This document shows positions 23,556 to 34,539 of a stretch of 51,204 nt of DNA, one piece after another. Under the pieces are notes generated by a model. It had not been told where the DNA came from, made no database searches, and saw only the letters and a list, made by a program, of their open reading frames with translations. A program made the translations under genes and the position numbers. Origin of the DNA: Dipetalonema caudispina (lineage: Eukaryota > Nematoda > Chromadorea > Rhabditida > Onchocercidae); assembly GCA_013365325.1 (NCBI GenBank), contig JABVXV010000396.1, positions 1 through 51,204 of the forward strand, in the 5' to 3' direction. Within the stretch, counting starts at the first letter, position 1; each line of letters begins with the position of its first letter.

Positions 23556-24779
23556 ATGGCAAGAATTATGAATAAAATTATGGAAAATAGTCGTGATAGG
23601 ACTTATTCGATACCACCATCAACTGCAGATCAATTACTACTATTACCTGGAGATAGTGCTTGTTTTACTCCTAATACTACCTCAGTTAGTTCGGCATTAT
23701 CACTCGATATTAATAATTATGATGGTGATAATATTGGGCGTTTATTCACATCAATTCCCGGAATTGGCGTTATTAAACGAAAAGATAATACGAGAAGTGA
23801 TCAAGCTATTAATAAAGCATATACTAATGAGGGTATGACATGAAATTTTATTTAAAATGATTGAACAAATCAATAGATTGTTAACATATTCGTAAAATTT
23901 ACCTAAAATATTTTCCTAATTTTACTGATATCTATTTGCATGTTCAAAGTTGTGTCTTTTTAGTGGTTTCAGGAATTATCAAAAGTGATGATACTAGACT
24001 TGACAATTGGACAAATGATTCCAAATCAGCTTATAGTTTATTTGAAACTGAATATGATATTAAAACCGGTATGAGTGTTTTTATATTTACATGATTAATT
24101 ACAAATAATTAAGACATTCTGCTGCTGCTGCTCAAACATTAACAAATTTGTATTTACATGCAATTTGATAGTATTAAATGCCTCATTTAAATAAATAAAT
24201 AAAATAAAATTTTAGCAAATCAACATAAATTTCCCAATTGGACCTGGTCTAATGATTCCAAAGCTGATTCATTCTCAAAAGTAAACAAGGACAAAACTCA
24301 TGCTTCATCATCTTTCTACCATTTGCTCGATATGAATGTTGAACCTGGTAAAGAGTACTTTTTTTTTTTTTTTTTTAAATACCATATCGATTATCATATC
24401 ATATCAATCATATATAGCAGATATTTACTGAAAGCATGGTTATATCTAAAGGTTGTATTTAGGAAAAGAATGAAATCAAATAAACCCAAATAAAATAATA
24501 TTGTAAAAAATTAATTTATGCATACATAATATCATATAAAAAGATGAAATAAGCCATCTAAAAGAAAGAAATGCATCAAATTTGGAATTCGCACTTTTTT
24601 TTTTTCGACGTTTAAGTGATTCATCTGTATTATTTTGTTGCAATAATTGTTCATCCATTTCAGTGGATTATGTGGTACAGAAATTGCATATTCCATCACA
24701 GTATCAGTTAAAAGAACTGCAAAACTTTGCACCCTACGTTGATGTCACATACGCTGAACGTACACCTACGGTTTGTTAA
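23556..24779 (+). CDS. Unrecognised four-exon gene, about 209 residues
   Basis: Exons 23556-23832, 23964-24068, 24216-24347 and 24664-24779 (TAA) join in frame. All three introns are phase 1, with GTATGA, GTATGA and GTAAAG donors. Exon 1 alone encodes 92 residues, including a Leu run (QLLLLPGD) but no signal peptide or membrane helix. Exons 2 and 3 encode related segments: each has an NWT motif followed by NDSK, in a Ser/Asp-rich setting, then an aromatic SLFE or FYHLL stretch. This suggests exon duplication. Exon 4 encodes a short helical-looking segment ending in TVC. A second acceptor at 23971-23972 would remove three residues in frame. The family was not recognised. Phase consistency across four exons is the main evidence for a real gene. 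Confidence 0.6.
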
Positions 24780-25318
24780 TTTCTCATTTTGCTACAATTC
24801 CAGTCTCAACAATTATTTGATTTCATTTAATAAAAAATACTGATATTAGGTGAAGAATCAGGTAGCTTCACCGGATCACTAGTGTACCACCAACAGTACA
24901 GAACAATATGCTTTATGGTGTATTTTTTTGATGATCAAAGAAATCAAAATATCTATACACAAATTTCAGAGAATTCTGCTTGTAGACAATATGCAAATTT
25001 AGGTGCCATATCTTCCTCATACCTTAACCACGTCAGAATATATATTTGACGAAAATAACAACAATGCAAAATAGTATCTTTTATGATGCATTTCTTTTGA
25101 CTTGTACCACAAAAATGACGCACAGAGAAAATGTAATAAACATGCATTATGGTTAAGTATGTTTGATTGAAATGTAATTAACTTTGCTGGAACATATAAT
25201 CGAGAAATGACAACGCTTGAAGATATCCAAGCAGAAGTGGTTTAAACAGAAAAGTAAAACTTCGATACAACAAATAAATTTCCTATTATCCACCATCGTT
25301 TTACACTAATACACGAAG
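24780..25318. other. Convergent intergenic region
   Basis: Tail-to-tail spacer of about 540 bp between the unrecognised plus-strand gene and the minus-strand methylesterase gene. It presumably holds both 3' UTRs. No coding or structured element was recognised. Confidence 0.5.
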
Positions 25319-27550
25319 TCAACAATTCACTGAACGACAAATTCGATTTCGGATCGCAAAACTCGCCAGCGTATCGGCAAGATCTTCCGGAGAATCTTCT
25401 TGCACGGCATGACCTGCTTTCGGCAATATTGTTTCTTGAAATTTGCCTTGCATCTGTCCCACCTACAAAAGTTGACGAAACTTAACTTCACCCAAATTTT
25501 TCGAAATGAAATGGCAAAGAAAAATTTTGCATACAGTTGACGTTATTTTCTAACTTATAAGTAATTGATAAAAACCAAGGAATTTGAAAATCAAATAGGA
25601 ACGAGGTAAAAAATAAAAAGTTATGGAATATAACGAAGTAAATTCACAATTAGATCGGTGTCCAGCCTGTCAATGCCAGCAAGAACTAGAAGCTTCGGCA
25701 CAGGACAGCTGAGAAACAGCTTGGAGAGGCCTTTGAACCATCCAACCCAATGCGGCTCCGTTTTGGACAAATCAATTCTCCATGTATACAACTATAAAAA
25801 TTTAACACTAACATTAGTATTGCAATTAATGGAAAAACTTTAAGGAATTTATTTTTTAAAAGCATATAAAAACAATACAAAGATAATGAACACGCAAAAT
25901 AATAAAATAATAAGCTCACATCGCCAGTCTTTTTAATTTGGGCAGGCATAGATACGCGAGCAGCTCGAGAATTTTTCGCCGTTCCCGATTTACAACACCA
26001 TTCCACTGCGGCTTAAATTTGTTAAATTAATTTTTTGGACCCTCAGAACATATCAAAATCGAAAAATGACATTGCACTGCAAGTTCAAATTGTTTGGTTT
26101 CATTTGCACATTTAAAGAAGTTTGCCTGCGAAATTCATAACGGACACCGAAAAAACTATCATAGATTGCAAACTACTCTTTCATTCCTGAAATCTACTTT
26201 ATATTAAAAAAATTTTTTTTTCAATAGAATGAACAACCAAACTGCATAGGCATACCACCGACGCTGCCAAATTTCTGCGGTCGACTTTTTAAAAAATGTT
26301 TCATCGTATTCAATGCTTCCATAGCTGTACCTTCTACGACATCAATGACCGCAATACCAATTACACTCTTTAAACGACCACTAGCTGCCACATGTACCGA
26401 AAGGGCACCACCCATACTGCAAAAAAAGTAACTAGTTAACCCAATTTTTCTGGCATCAAATTCAGAATTTAAATAAAATCGATAGCTAATAATTTATAAA
26501 TGTTGATTTTTCGGAAATATTTTGTATCAGTATCAACAAGCTAACCTATGTCCTATTATAAATGTTGGAGTTGCTTCGCCTCCACATATATTTTTATGTA
26601 TAGCCACAATATCTTCCGTTTGACGTTCAGTGGATAAATCTAATTCATCTGCTGTAACTGTGTCCCCATGACCTCGCAAGTCTGGTGCTACTATTCGGCA
26701 CTGTAGTTGGGATGAAAGCTTCTCCTAAAGTTATAACTATTATTACTTACTAATGGAATGAAGTTACATTCTCATCAAAAACCTGAACAAAACTACCAGA
26801 TCCAATATTAGATTTAATACAGGATCTACTACTGATCGTTACATTTTTGAGCTCTGTTATAACAATTACGACTCCAATTTCTGGATCGCATCACCATTAC
26901 CACACTTTGAAATATAGTAGTCCTTTATCAAGTGATCGTCAAGCAGTGTTATTTTTAAGAAGTCGATCAAATCATACAAATTCTCGATAAGATTGTATGT
27001 ATCTTTGAAAACGAATTGTATTAATAATAAAAATTGAGAAGACTTACTGTCAAGGCTGCCCATGTCAGACCAGAATAACCTCCGCCATGAAGCATGTAAA
27101 AGATGGGTCCTACGTCTCCCTTTGTATAAACGCAAAAAACACCGTCGTTTATGTCCAAACTAAGCTTCCTGTCAAAAAACTCATTCCATTCAAGTGGTGT
27201 CACGTCCATTACACCACCACGACGAAACCCTCTGCTCGTTGATGGAACTGTTCTAGAATTTTTCAAGTTCTAAAAAAAAATCATTACCAAAAATTTTTTG
27301 TTCACCAATCTTTGCTATTAAACATTTAAAAATAGGATCTCTTTAGCTTAATGACAAATAATTTATAGTAAATTTACATTCCCTATAACTACTTTCAAAT
27401 TCATAAAATCAGGGCAATAACATTCTTGTTCTCGGGTAAATTCTTAAGATAAAAAATAAGACGGATATCTTACCCAGGTGCAATGTTACTTCCATCTTCA
27501 CTGACTGATGGTAATCCTTTCTTTGCGATTTCTTTGCGCAGTGAACTCAT
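25319..27550 (-). CDS. PPME1: Protein phosphatase methylesterase 1 (PME-1), alpha/beta hydrolase
   Basis: Removes the methyl ester from the C-terminal Leu of the PP2A catalytic subunit. Seven exons in transcript order: 27550-27474, 27252-27048, 26724-26546, 26416-26256, 26011-25920, 25791-25648 and 25462-25319, giving 333 residues. Visible landmarks: oxyanion HGGG near the end of exon 2; the nucleophile elbow GHSMGG split across exons 3 and 4 (Ser154); VIDVVEGTAMEAL with catalytic Asp179; and KAGHAVQED with catalytic His304. The Ser/Asp spacing matches the human enzyme (Ser156/Asp181). The C-terminal conserved segment (TEPHWVGWF, LLVLAGIDRLD, GQMQGKFQ) is intact. The protein is shorter than human PPME1 (386 residues), mostly by lacking a loop before the C-terminal segment. 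The acceptor TTCTAG at 27253 is needed to keep frame; the more obvious TTTTAG at 27270 gives a stop. Confidence 0.93.
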
Positions 27551-29059
27551 TTTCCACGTGATACTTCTTTCTTTTTTGTTTGTGCTAAACGTAAAAAATG
27601 ATGTAATTATTGGCAAATGGAAATTGAACAAACTGGACGAATTATGCCAGCTGTTAACACAGATTACACTGTAAGCTCATAATTTGAACTCACATTTGCA
27701 ATGTTACTATAAAAGAGGCTATTTTACAAACTACGACAGAGTTATTTCATGTAATAACATTTGTTAATTTTGAATTAATTTAATTTTATACATCATGCAA
27801 ATATTTCACGAACGACATGAACTAGAACCATAATAAGAGAACAAATTATTATGCACTCTCGTTTTTCAATATTATACTTTTCCTGCTACTTTATTCTATT
27901 TTCTCATGTTACATCCCTAATACCTATACAGTTCCTTAATGTAGGATTTCAAAAATGACATAATCCATAGAATATGTTACTTTGACCTAAAAGTAACATA
28001 TTAGCTCTAAGCTAATTGAAGAAACTATATCAAACAAATATGACAGGTAAAGGTTAACAATGACATAATCCATAGAATATGTTACTTTGACCTAAAAGTA
28101 ACATATTAGCTCTAAGCTAATTGAAGAAATTATATCAAACAAATGTGACAGGTAAAGGTTAACATATGAAAAATTGAGCATACAATGTCAATCATTTAAT
28201 TCGAAACATCAATAAAGATGAAGATATATTCTCGAAGATATGGTAGAAAAAGTTGCAGATATCTAGAAAAATCTACAGAGAACTATGATATTGTAAGATG
28301 GAAATCATCATAAAGCTTAGATAGTATATTTAAAAATATTACCTAATGAGAAATACAAACTAAATAGCAAAATCATTCAATTAATTCTTGATTTAACTCG
28401 ACACAGGAATATGCTAAATCTTTTCAAGCGTATATTTTATGTATAATTTTTGCATACTATCTTTAATTTCTTTGATCAAACTACATTTCTAATGTTACAA
28501 ATGTATCACTTCATATTCATATTTTAATTCTTTAATAATATCCGCTTCATATTTTATTTCAAATTAAATTAACAATTCATACTACGTATAATATCAACAT
28601 ATAAAATAGTAAATTTCCATTCCTTCTAGTCATTTCACATAAAATCAAACAAATACAAATCGAAACCCCAATTAAACTCCCGCAACATCTCGGGAAGGAT
28701 GGAATTCTACCAGTAAGTACTTCAAGCGTAAATTAATGAAACACGGCCCGACCACTGCAGAATTGGTAATAAATGGCTGCAGTAGGATTTTAGTTCGAAG
28801 TTTAAATTTAATTAAATTATTTGTGGATAAAAAATGGTATAATAAGGATAGATGATAATTTTTACAAGTAATTTGAGAGGAATTCTCGGTATTAACTATT
28901 TAAGATAATCTTCTTATAGCTGTGATTCAAATTAATTCTAATCAATTAACATTTATAGATACATGTATATAAGTTTAAATTATCTCTTTATTGATAATCA
29001 TATTGCAATATTTTACTTTCTTTTATGTTTTATAATCTTTAATAATTTCTAGGATATCA
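27551..29059. other. Divergent intergenic region with a duplicated hairpin
   Basis: Head-to-head spacer between the methylesterase gene (-) and the 96-residue gene (+). It contains a 105-bp tandem duplication carrying a 13-bp inverted repeat in each copy (27954-28163). No coding segment was recognised elsewhere. Confidence 0.5.
27954..28163. repeat. 105-bp tandem duplication, each copy with a perfect 13-bp inverted repeat
   Basis: Two copies with a 105-bp period differ at only two or so positions. Each contains AATATGTTACTTT, the loop GACCTA, and the exact reverse complement of the first arm (27971-28002 and 28076-28107). The element lies about 420 bp upstream of the methylesterase ATG. Confidence 0.9.
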
Positions 29060-29733
29060 ATGTCACAACGATACAATTACACTATTAAACCTTTAGAAGG
29101 ACGACAATTTATTCAACGTAATTTTGTAACACTTCCAGAGAAAGGATTCAAATATAGCAATCGAGCAATTAGTTTAAATGAACGATTTTCAGTTATTGAA
29201 AGAGGTATTTATTGGTATTCATTATTTAGCGCTCAACTTTTTTTAGTAATTATTTAATGATAGAATAGTGAATTTTCCACTCCTAATATACAGTGATGTC
29301 TGATGTAATGATGCTTTAACTCTGACCTTAAAATTGACCAGTGCTAGCTAATTTCAATGTTTTTCAACTCTTTAATATCCTTTAATCTAGAATTTTAAAG
29401 TTTGTTCAGAAAGGAAAGCTTGTGAACCATATTTTATGTTTTTTTCTTATTTTTTTTCTATGATCAGCATACTGTAGTTTGAAAAGCAGTTGAAGTGTAA
29501 GTCTAGCTCTTACAGTTTGTTATCAGTCAATATCTGCTAGCAACTGATACTACTACAACGCTTCCAAGTAAGATTAATTTGTTTCAGGATATATACTTGT
29601 ACCAGATTTGAAAAATACAAAACAGGATTTCCAGAAGAATGTACAATTGATACCGCATGCGTCAATAACCCTGAATGAACAAAAGCACCAGAAAACTTCA
29701 AGTGATGCAAAAAAAACTAAGGCGAAGAAATGA
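29060..29733 (+). CDS. Small basic protein, 96 residues, unrecognised
   Basis: Two exons, 29060-29204 and 29588-29733 (TGA), joined in phase 1 (G|GA). An acceptor-like TTTCTAG ends at 29052, eight bases before the ATG, and may be a trans-splice site. There is no signal peptide or membrane segment. The C terminus is Lys-rich (KKTKAKK). Exon 1 contains ISLNERFSVI, which resembles the SLNERF segment of CHTOP (chromatin target of PRMT1), an mRNA-export adaptor. The rest does not obviously match, so a nuclear RNA-related role is only a guess. The donor GTATTT and acceptor TTTCAG are both good nematode-type sites. Confidence 0.6.
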
Positions 29734-29772
29734 GTATTTTATTTCAATGCTGCTTTCATGTAAATACTGGTT

Positions 29773-30003
29773 CTACTGATTGTTTACTTTCATCATTATG
29801 ATTCTTTCAGTTTGAATATTCTGTTATAGCATGTTTTTCACCACTCGTTCTACTGATTGCCTGTTTTGGTCGTTGTAATTCTTTCATTCTGAATATTTTA
29901 TTGATAACATGTTTGTTATCATTGCTTTTGCTGATTGCCTGTTTTCGTCAACATTATTCTTTCAACTTGAATATTTTATTGATAACATGTCTGTCATCAT
30001 TTT
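29773..30003. repeat. Three diverged tandem copies of a 77-78-bp unit
   Basis: Copies begin near 29773, 29850 and 29928. Each has CTGATTG, a CATTATTCTTTCA-like stretch, TGAATATT and ATAACATGT. The last two copies are the closest. The unit lies just downstream of the 96-residue gene, probably in or beyond its 3' UTR. Confidence 0.75.
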
Positions 30004-30081
30004 GCACTTTTATTACCCGTTAGTATGAAAATAAAAACAACATAATACATAAACTAATACGTGGAACGATGTGAAGACGTC

Positions 30082-30147
30082 TGAATCGAAGACTTCAAAA
30101 TCGACTTCGAATCGACCTCGAAAAATTGTTTGAATCGACTTCGAAAC
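30082..30147. repeat. Cluster of TCGACTTCGAA-type short repeats
   Basis: Several close variants of AATCGACTTCGAA occur within about 65 bp, and each unit is partly self-complementary (TTCGAA). They may fold or act as a local binding cluster; no function is known. Confidence 0.7.
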
Positions 30148-30247
30148 TGTCAGGATCCGCGCTGTAAAATTTATTTTTATGAACGTAATAAGCGTCAGGT
30201 CACTGGACTAATAAAAAACCAAAGTGATCACTTACCACTAATATTGA

Positions 30248-33200
30248 TTAGCCGAAGATATAAGGGTTCTTTTCCAGTGGGATTTTATGTCTCTGTGTTA
30301 CGCTGAGCACACCCAAACTTTCGCCATATTTATTACCATACCATACTGAATTTATCAAATAAATACGTTACGCATGATCGCATTCAACCTGTTGATTCCC
30401 TGCCATGAAATTTAATTTCCTTTAGAATGCCATTATACATCGAGGTACGGTTTGATGGTAGTAGAAATTAGGGAGAAATCTAATACGAAACACACTGTTG
30501 TGAGGATTACATAATCGAACTGAATAATTGTGTAATAAGGTAAGTTTACCCAGAAGCTCAATTCCTTCGCTAATCGGCCTGAAGACTCGGTAATAAACTG
30601 AACCATTGTATTGGAAAGCAATCAGATTTTGTTCGTTCTCAACTAAAGATTTAACGCTGCTTAGAACCAGTGAAGATCTTTTTTAATTATTTAAAAAAAC
30701 AACCTAAGTTTTACCAAACTAAGTGTCCTCAATGTTGGAATATACGAAGCTTTTTAGGAAGGATGAATAAGCCATAAGCGAGTTTTTAAAAGCATCAGAA
30801 TTGTGTGAATTTTTTAAAATGACTTAGTTGAAAAGACAGAAATGTGAGTAATATATCTGTCTTTATGTGTATTCAAACTTCCAATCGAAAAAATGGATTT
30901 TTTCTCTTTTTAATCTCGTTATCTTAACAAAAAAGTTATCAAGTGACAAAATAGTCGAAAGGGAAAAAACGATTACATACATCTCGAACTATTTATGTAA
31001 CGCATCCAGTTGGAATATCTTGGATCGCTTCCATCAATATACTGTGATGGTTTCCCACTGATACGAATTTCCCATGAATAACCATTTTGATCGGCTTTTT
31101 TCGGGTCAGACAACAATATTCCTGAAACTACTCAATTTCAAAATGATAATATTAACTCCAGTCATTGGCCATTTTATTTGAAAATTAAGCTACCTTGATA
31201 TGGGCCAAATACCAGTCCTATCGGTATATCCATTTTTGCAAAAACACCCAATCCTGCTTTCGGAATTTTGGAAGTTTTAATTTCGAAAAAAGCAGGCAAA
31301 GTTTGTTCTGCCCTTGGTTTATTGTCCTCGCGTACCTGAAACAAATGGTAATAGCAGAAACATAGCAACACCAACACAATCCATCAGTTTCCTTAGGTAA
31401 CCAAATTAGTCTAAAAACTGGAAGAATTTAAAGCTTATAACATACATTCATAGATTCGTTAACAAATGAAATGTCAAATGATACAGCCTACTTCTCTATC
31501 ACTGACAATAAACAATGGATGCAGTCGACATGATGCCCGATAATAAACTCCACAAAGATCACAATCTAAAAATTATTCGTTTACAGTTAAACGAAAATTT
31601 CGTTTTACAGGGCAAAAAGAACCATAAACATACGTATGTAATCGTCATCCTCCAATTCTGATTCTGCCAATACAATACCGAAAGTTTTCAATTGCTTCTC
31701 TAAAAAGGCAAAACAGGAACTGATGATCGATTAAGAACAAGTGCTTAAATTTTTAGATATACGTGAAATAAATAAAGGCATGAGTTCAATTATTCAATTA
31801 TATTTGAAATTTCTACTCAAATTTTTTAAGCGAATTGGGAAGTTATTATAATAGCATTACAAATAAACGATTTATGAGGGAATGGTACTTATATCTCTGC
31901 CGTGTGTATATCTTCTTAAGAAATCAAATTTGCCAGGAAACTGAAGGAGTTCGAAGTACATAGCATGTATTCGGAGAAGTCACTAAATATCCGACTAATC
32001 CTCTCGGTGAATACTATGAAATGTGCCATAATTAATTATTGCCTGATAATTTCTGCAGCAAACAGTACTTCGGATTGTTGCAATCAACATGCATCAATTT
32101 GACCATCCGTTCTACAGCATCAACAACAAGACACATCTAAAATGAACAACTTGCAGAAAGTACTTCAAAACAGAGCAGCGCAGGACTTGGTGAAATTTCA
32201 TCACCCATTGAATAATCGTCTTCAACAGAGGGTATCATATTGGTTATCTATTCATCAGGACATCAAATCGTTTTTTTTTTAACTAGTTCATATCTTCGAT
32301 GAAGAGCATCCCTTTGACCTTCTCAAGAATGGAATACATCGATCGTACTCTTAAATCTGTTCCTTATGTTGTAAATATATGAATTAATAAAATCAAGATA
32401 GTATTGCATTACTGCAAGCATATTTTTAAATAACTCTATAAATACAAATCAGTAGCAAAAGAAAATGGCTCAATACTATGTTAGTGCAATGTTGCTCTTA
32501 ACTTAGATAACAACAAAAAGTACTTTGAAACATTCATTTTCTTCATTTCTCCATCAAAATTTACCTGAAATTCTACGGAAAGATTTTTATTTGTCATTAA
32601 AAATAATACATAATTAAGTTCAATAATTGATAGCACGTAAATCTGCAGGTTCATTATCAAGAATAATATAAAGATTAATTATTCTAACAATTGATAACAG
32701 ATGAATCTACTGATTTACTATGATAGTAATGTGAAGATAATAAGCAGTAATATATGGTAATGGATAAATNNNNNNNNNNNNNNNNNNNNNNNNNNNNNNN
32801 NNNNNNNNNNNNNNNNNNNNNNNNNNNNNNNNNNNNNNNNNNNNNNNNNNNNNNNNNNNNNNNNNNNNNTCATGAATAATTAATTTAATGATCAATTAAT
32901 TTTATTGGTTAGAAATTCATTTCGATGGTAGAAAGCATGTTTTTTCTTTTTTTTTTTCATAATCTAAATTTGGTTAAAATAATCATTAGAAATGAAAAGT
33001 GTCAAAGTAAAATAAGCATACCTCTTCTTGAGCAGGACTACAACTTTGACATTCCAAACTATCATCCATTGAATTTTTCACATAAATATTATTCTCTGTA
33101 ACAAATAATTACTACAATTTTCAATACATATATATATTTCATATAATTTAAAAACATAAATAAACAAATCATTTGTTAATAAGATTTATCGGGAATGAAA

Positions 33201-33536
33201 ATAAGTACGAATAGGTATAGTATAATCAAACTTAAAAATTTTAATTCTATTAAAAAAAAAAATTCTTGAATTTCAGTTGAATATATGAAAGAGAGAGAGA
33301 GGGAGAGAGAGAGAGAGAGAGCAATTACATTTACTTCCTCTTATCAAATGATAAGCATATCAAACTTTTCTAAAATTTATCTATTAATCTATCTTAACCT
33401 CATTTAACCTATTAACTTATCCTAATCTAATCTAACCTAATCTATTAACCTATTTTAATTACAAATGAATTAGAATTTAAAGAAAGAATCATTTGTTAGA
33501 CAGTATCACATATATACACATCTTTCTACCAATCAT
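30248..33536 (-). CDS. PR/SET-domain protein (PRDM9/SET-17-like) without zinc fingers
   Basis: Probable histone lysine methyltransferase. Model in transcript order: 33536-33530, 33095-33022, 32247-32164, 32136-32043, 31699-31634, 31565-31492, 31335-31194, 31121-30981, 30642-30550 and 30345-30248 (TAA), about 290 residues. A zinc-knuckle-like motif (HCDLCG, then SCRLH) precedes the PR/SET domain, as in PRDM9. SET landmarks in order: PKAGLGVFA, GLVFGPYQG, GYSWEI, SNWMRYIN, NEQNLIAFQY and ELLVWYGNKYG. The protein stops shortly after, so it has no zinc-finger array, as in C. elegans SET-17. The first two exons are inferred from splice sites and phase only; the ATG at 32238 is an alternative start. 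One intron would use a GC donor (32042-32041). A 100-N gap (32770-32869) lies in an intron. Its start is about 90 bp from the divergent UQCRQ start. Confidence 0.8.
32770..32869. other. Assembly gap (100 N)
   Basis: Exactly 100 N bases, a placeholder size. It falls in a predicted intron near the 5' end of the PR/SET gene, so an additional small exon could be hidden there. Confidence 0.9.
33290..33322. repeat. (GA)n microsatellite in the first intron of the PR/SET gene
   Basis: A GA run with one GGG interruption. In the sense of the minus-strand PR/SET gene this is a (CT)n tract, mirroring the CT tract in the first intron of the divergent UQCRQ gene. Confidence 0.9.
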
Positions 33537-33623
33537 AAATATCGACCGCCCCTTGTTGCGAAGTTGTGAACGTTCAGGTTCAAGTTCAGATTCAGGTTCA
33601 GGAATTGAAACGGTTAGAAGAAA
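33537..33623. promoter_or_regulatory. Probable bidirectional promoter between PR/SET and UQCRQ
   Basis: Only 87 bp separate the inferred PR/SET start (minus) from the UQCRQ start (plus). The segment is less A/T-rich than its surroundings and carries a run of degenerate TTCAGG/TTCAAG units around 33570-33600. The bidirectional role is inferred and depends on the inferred first PR/SET exon. Confidence 0.4.
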
Positions 33624-34539
33624 ATGAAATTGTCACCGGTTCGCTTGAGCTTAGAATTTGGTAAGCTTGGAAAGGTGAGTAATTTCTCCCTCTCTCTTCC
33701 TCTCTCCCTCTCTCTCTCTCTCTCTCTTTCTTCCATAGTACTACATACTTTTTAATTGTTTGCTATCATCTGTAGGAAAAATAATTTCATTTATGTAAAT
33801 CTTACCGCTTTATTACCTACTTTTATCCATCTATCTATTTATCTGCCTATTTATTCGTTTACTCACTTTACTTCCTTACCTACCTATTTACTTATTTTTC
33901 TTCTTACGTATCTTTATTTGTTTATTTATTAAATATGCTATTTCAGATTTATGGACAGTACAAATTTACATTGGCTCCGAATGAGCAAAAAGTATTCAAA
34001 GGATTTTGGAAAGATGCAACCATAAAGGTATAGCTTTTTTGACTTCTTTACTGATCTGTCAAATGATCGATATTTCATTATTAATTATTGTTAATCAATC
34101 CATTTTTATCGTAACATGCTTGATGTGGATCCATTTCGATCATATGCAATTACTCTTGATGATAAACTGGAAATGGAGTGATATGAACAGTGATAAGGGG
34201 AATAAAGACAAGGAATCATGATGATTTGATCATTGATAAACGAATTAAAGGATAGGGTATTGTTGTGAACAGCAATAAGCAATCCTTGGCTGTTTATGCA
34301 TATTTCTAATATTTTCACGATTTTTGCTTGCCATATATTTTTTATGTTATTTTCAAACATTTTACAATGAATGATGATTACAGGTATTGAAAAATTCATG
34401 GTTAGATCGGTGGTATCTCTGGGTACCTCAGGGTGTACTTTTCTACTTCTTGACAAATCTCTGTGTGAAAATGAACCACGAAGCTTACCGGAAGAATCCG
34501 GAAGAGTTCATCAATGAAGGCATACCAAAGGATGCATAG
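33624..34539 (+). CDS. UQCRQ: Cytochrome b-c1 complex subunit 8 (UQCRQ/QCR8)
   Basis: Small subunit of mitochondrial respiratory complex III, in the inner membrane. Three exons, 33624-33674, 33947-34027 and 34384-34539 (TAG), all joined in phase 0, give 95 residues, close to the usual 80-95. The order of landmarks fits the family: EFGKLGKIYG near the N terminus, a SPFEQ-like segment (LAPNEQKVFKGF), the Trp/Arg-containing segment before the membrane helix, a hydrophobic span (VPQGVLFYFLTNLCV), and the KNPEEF tail. No cleavable mitochondrial presequence is evident, as is usual for this subunit. The donor GTGAGT of intron 1 is followed at once by a CT-rich tract. It is head-to-head with the PR/SET gene and likely shares its promoter region. 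Confidence 0.88.
33686..33730. repeat. (CT)n tract in the first intron of UQCRQ
   Basis: A pyrimidine tract of CT repeats with CCCT interruptions starting about 12 bp after the donor of intron 1. Confidence 0.9.

Larger units (their letters stand above)
29734..30247. other. Convergent intergenic region with short tandem repeats
   Basis: Spacer of about 510 bp between two convergent genes. It holds three diverged 77-78-bp repeats (about 29773-30003) and a TCGACTTCGAA cluster (30082-30147). No coding segment was recognised. Confidence 0.55.

Noticed and set aside
33400..33470. Telomere-like TAACCTAATC repeats
   Set aside because: Degenerate, short, internal, and not the nematode TTAGGC unit.
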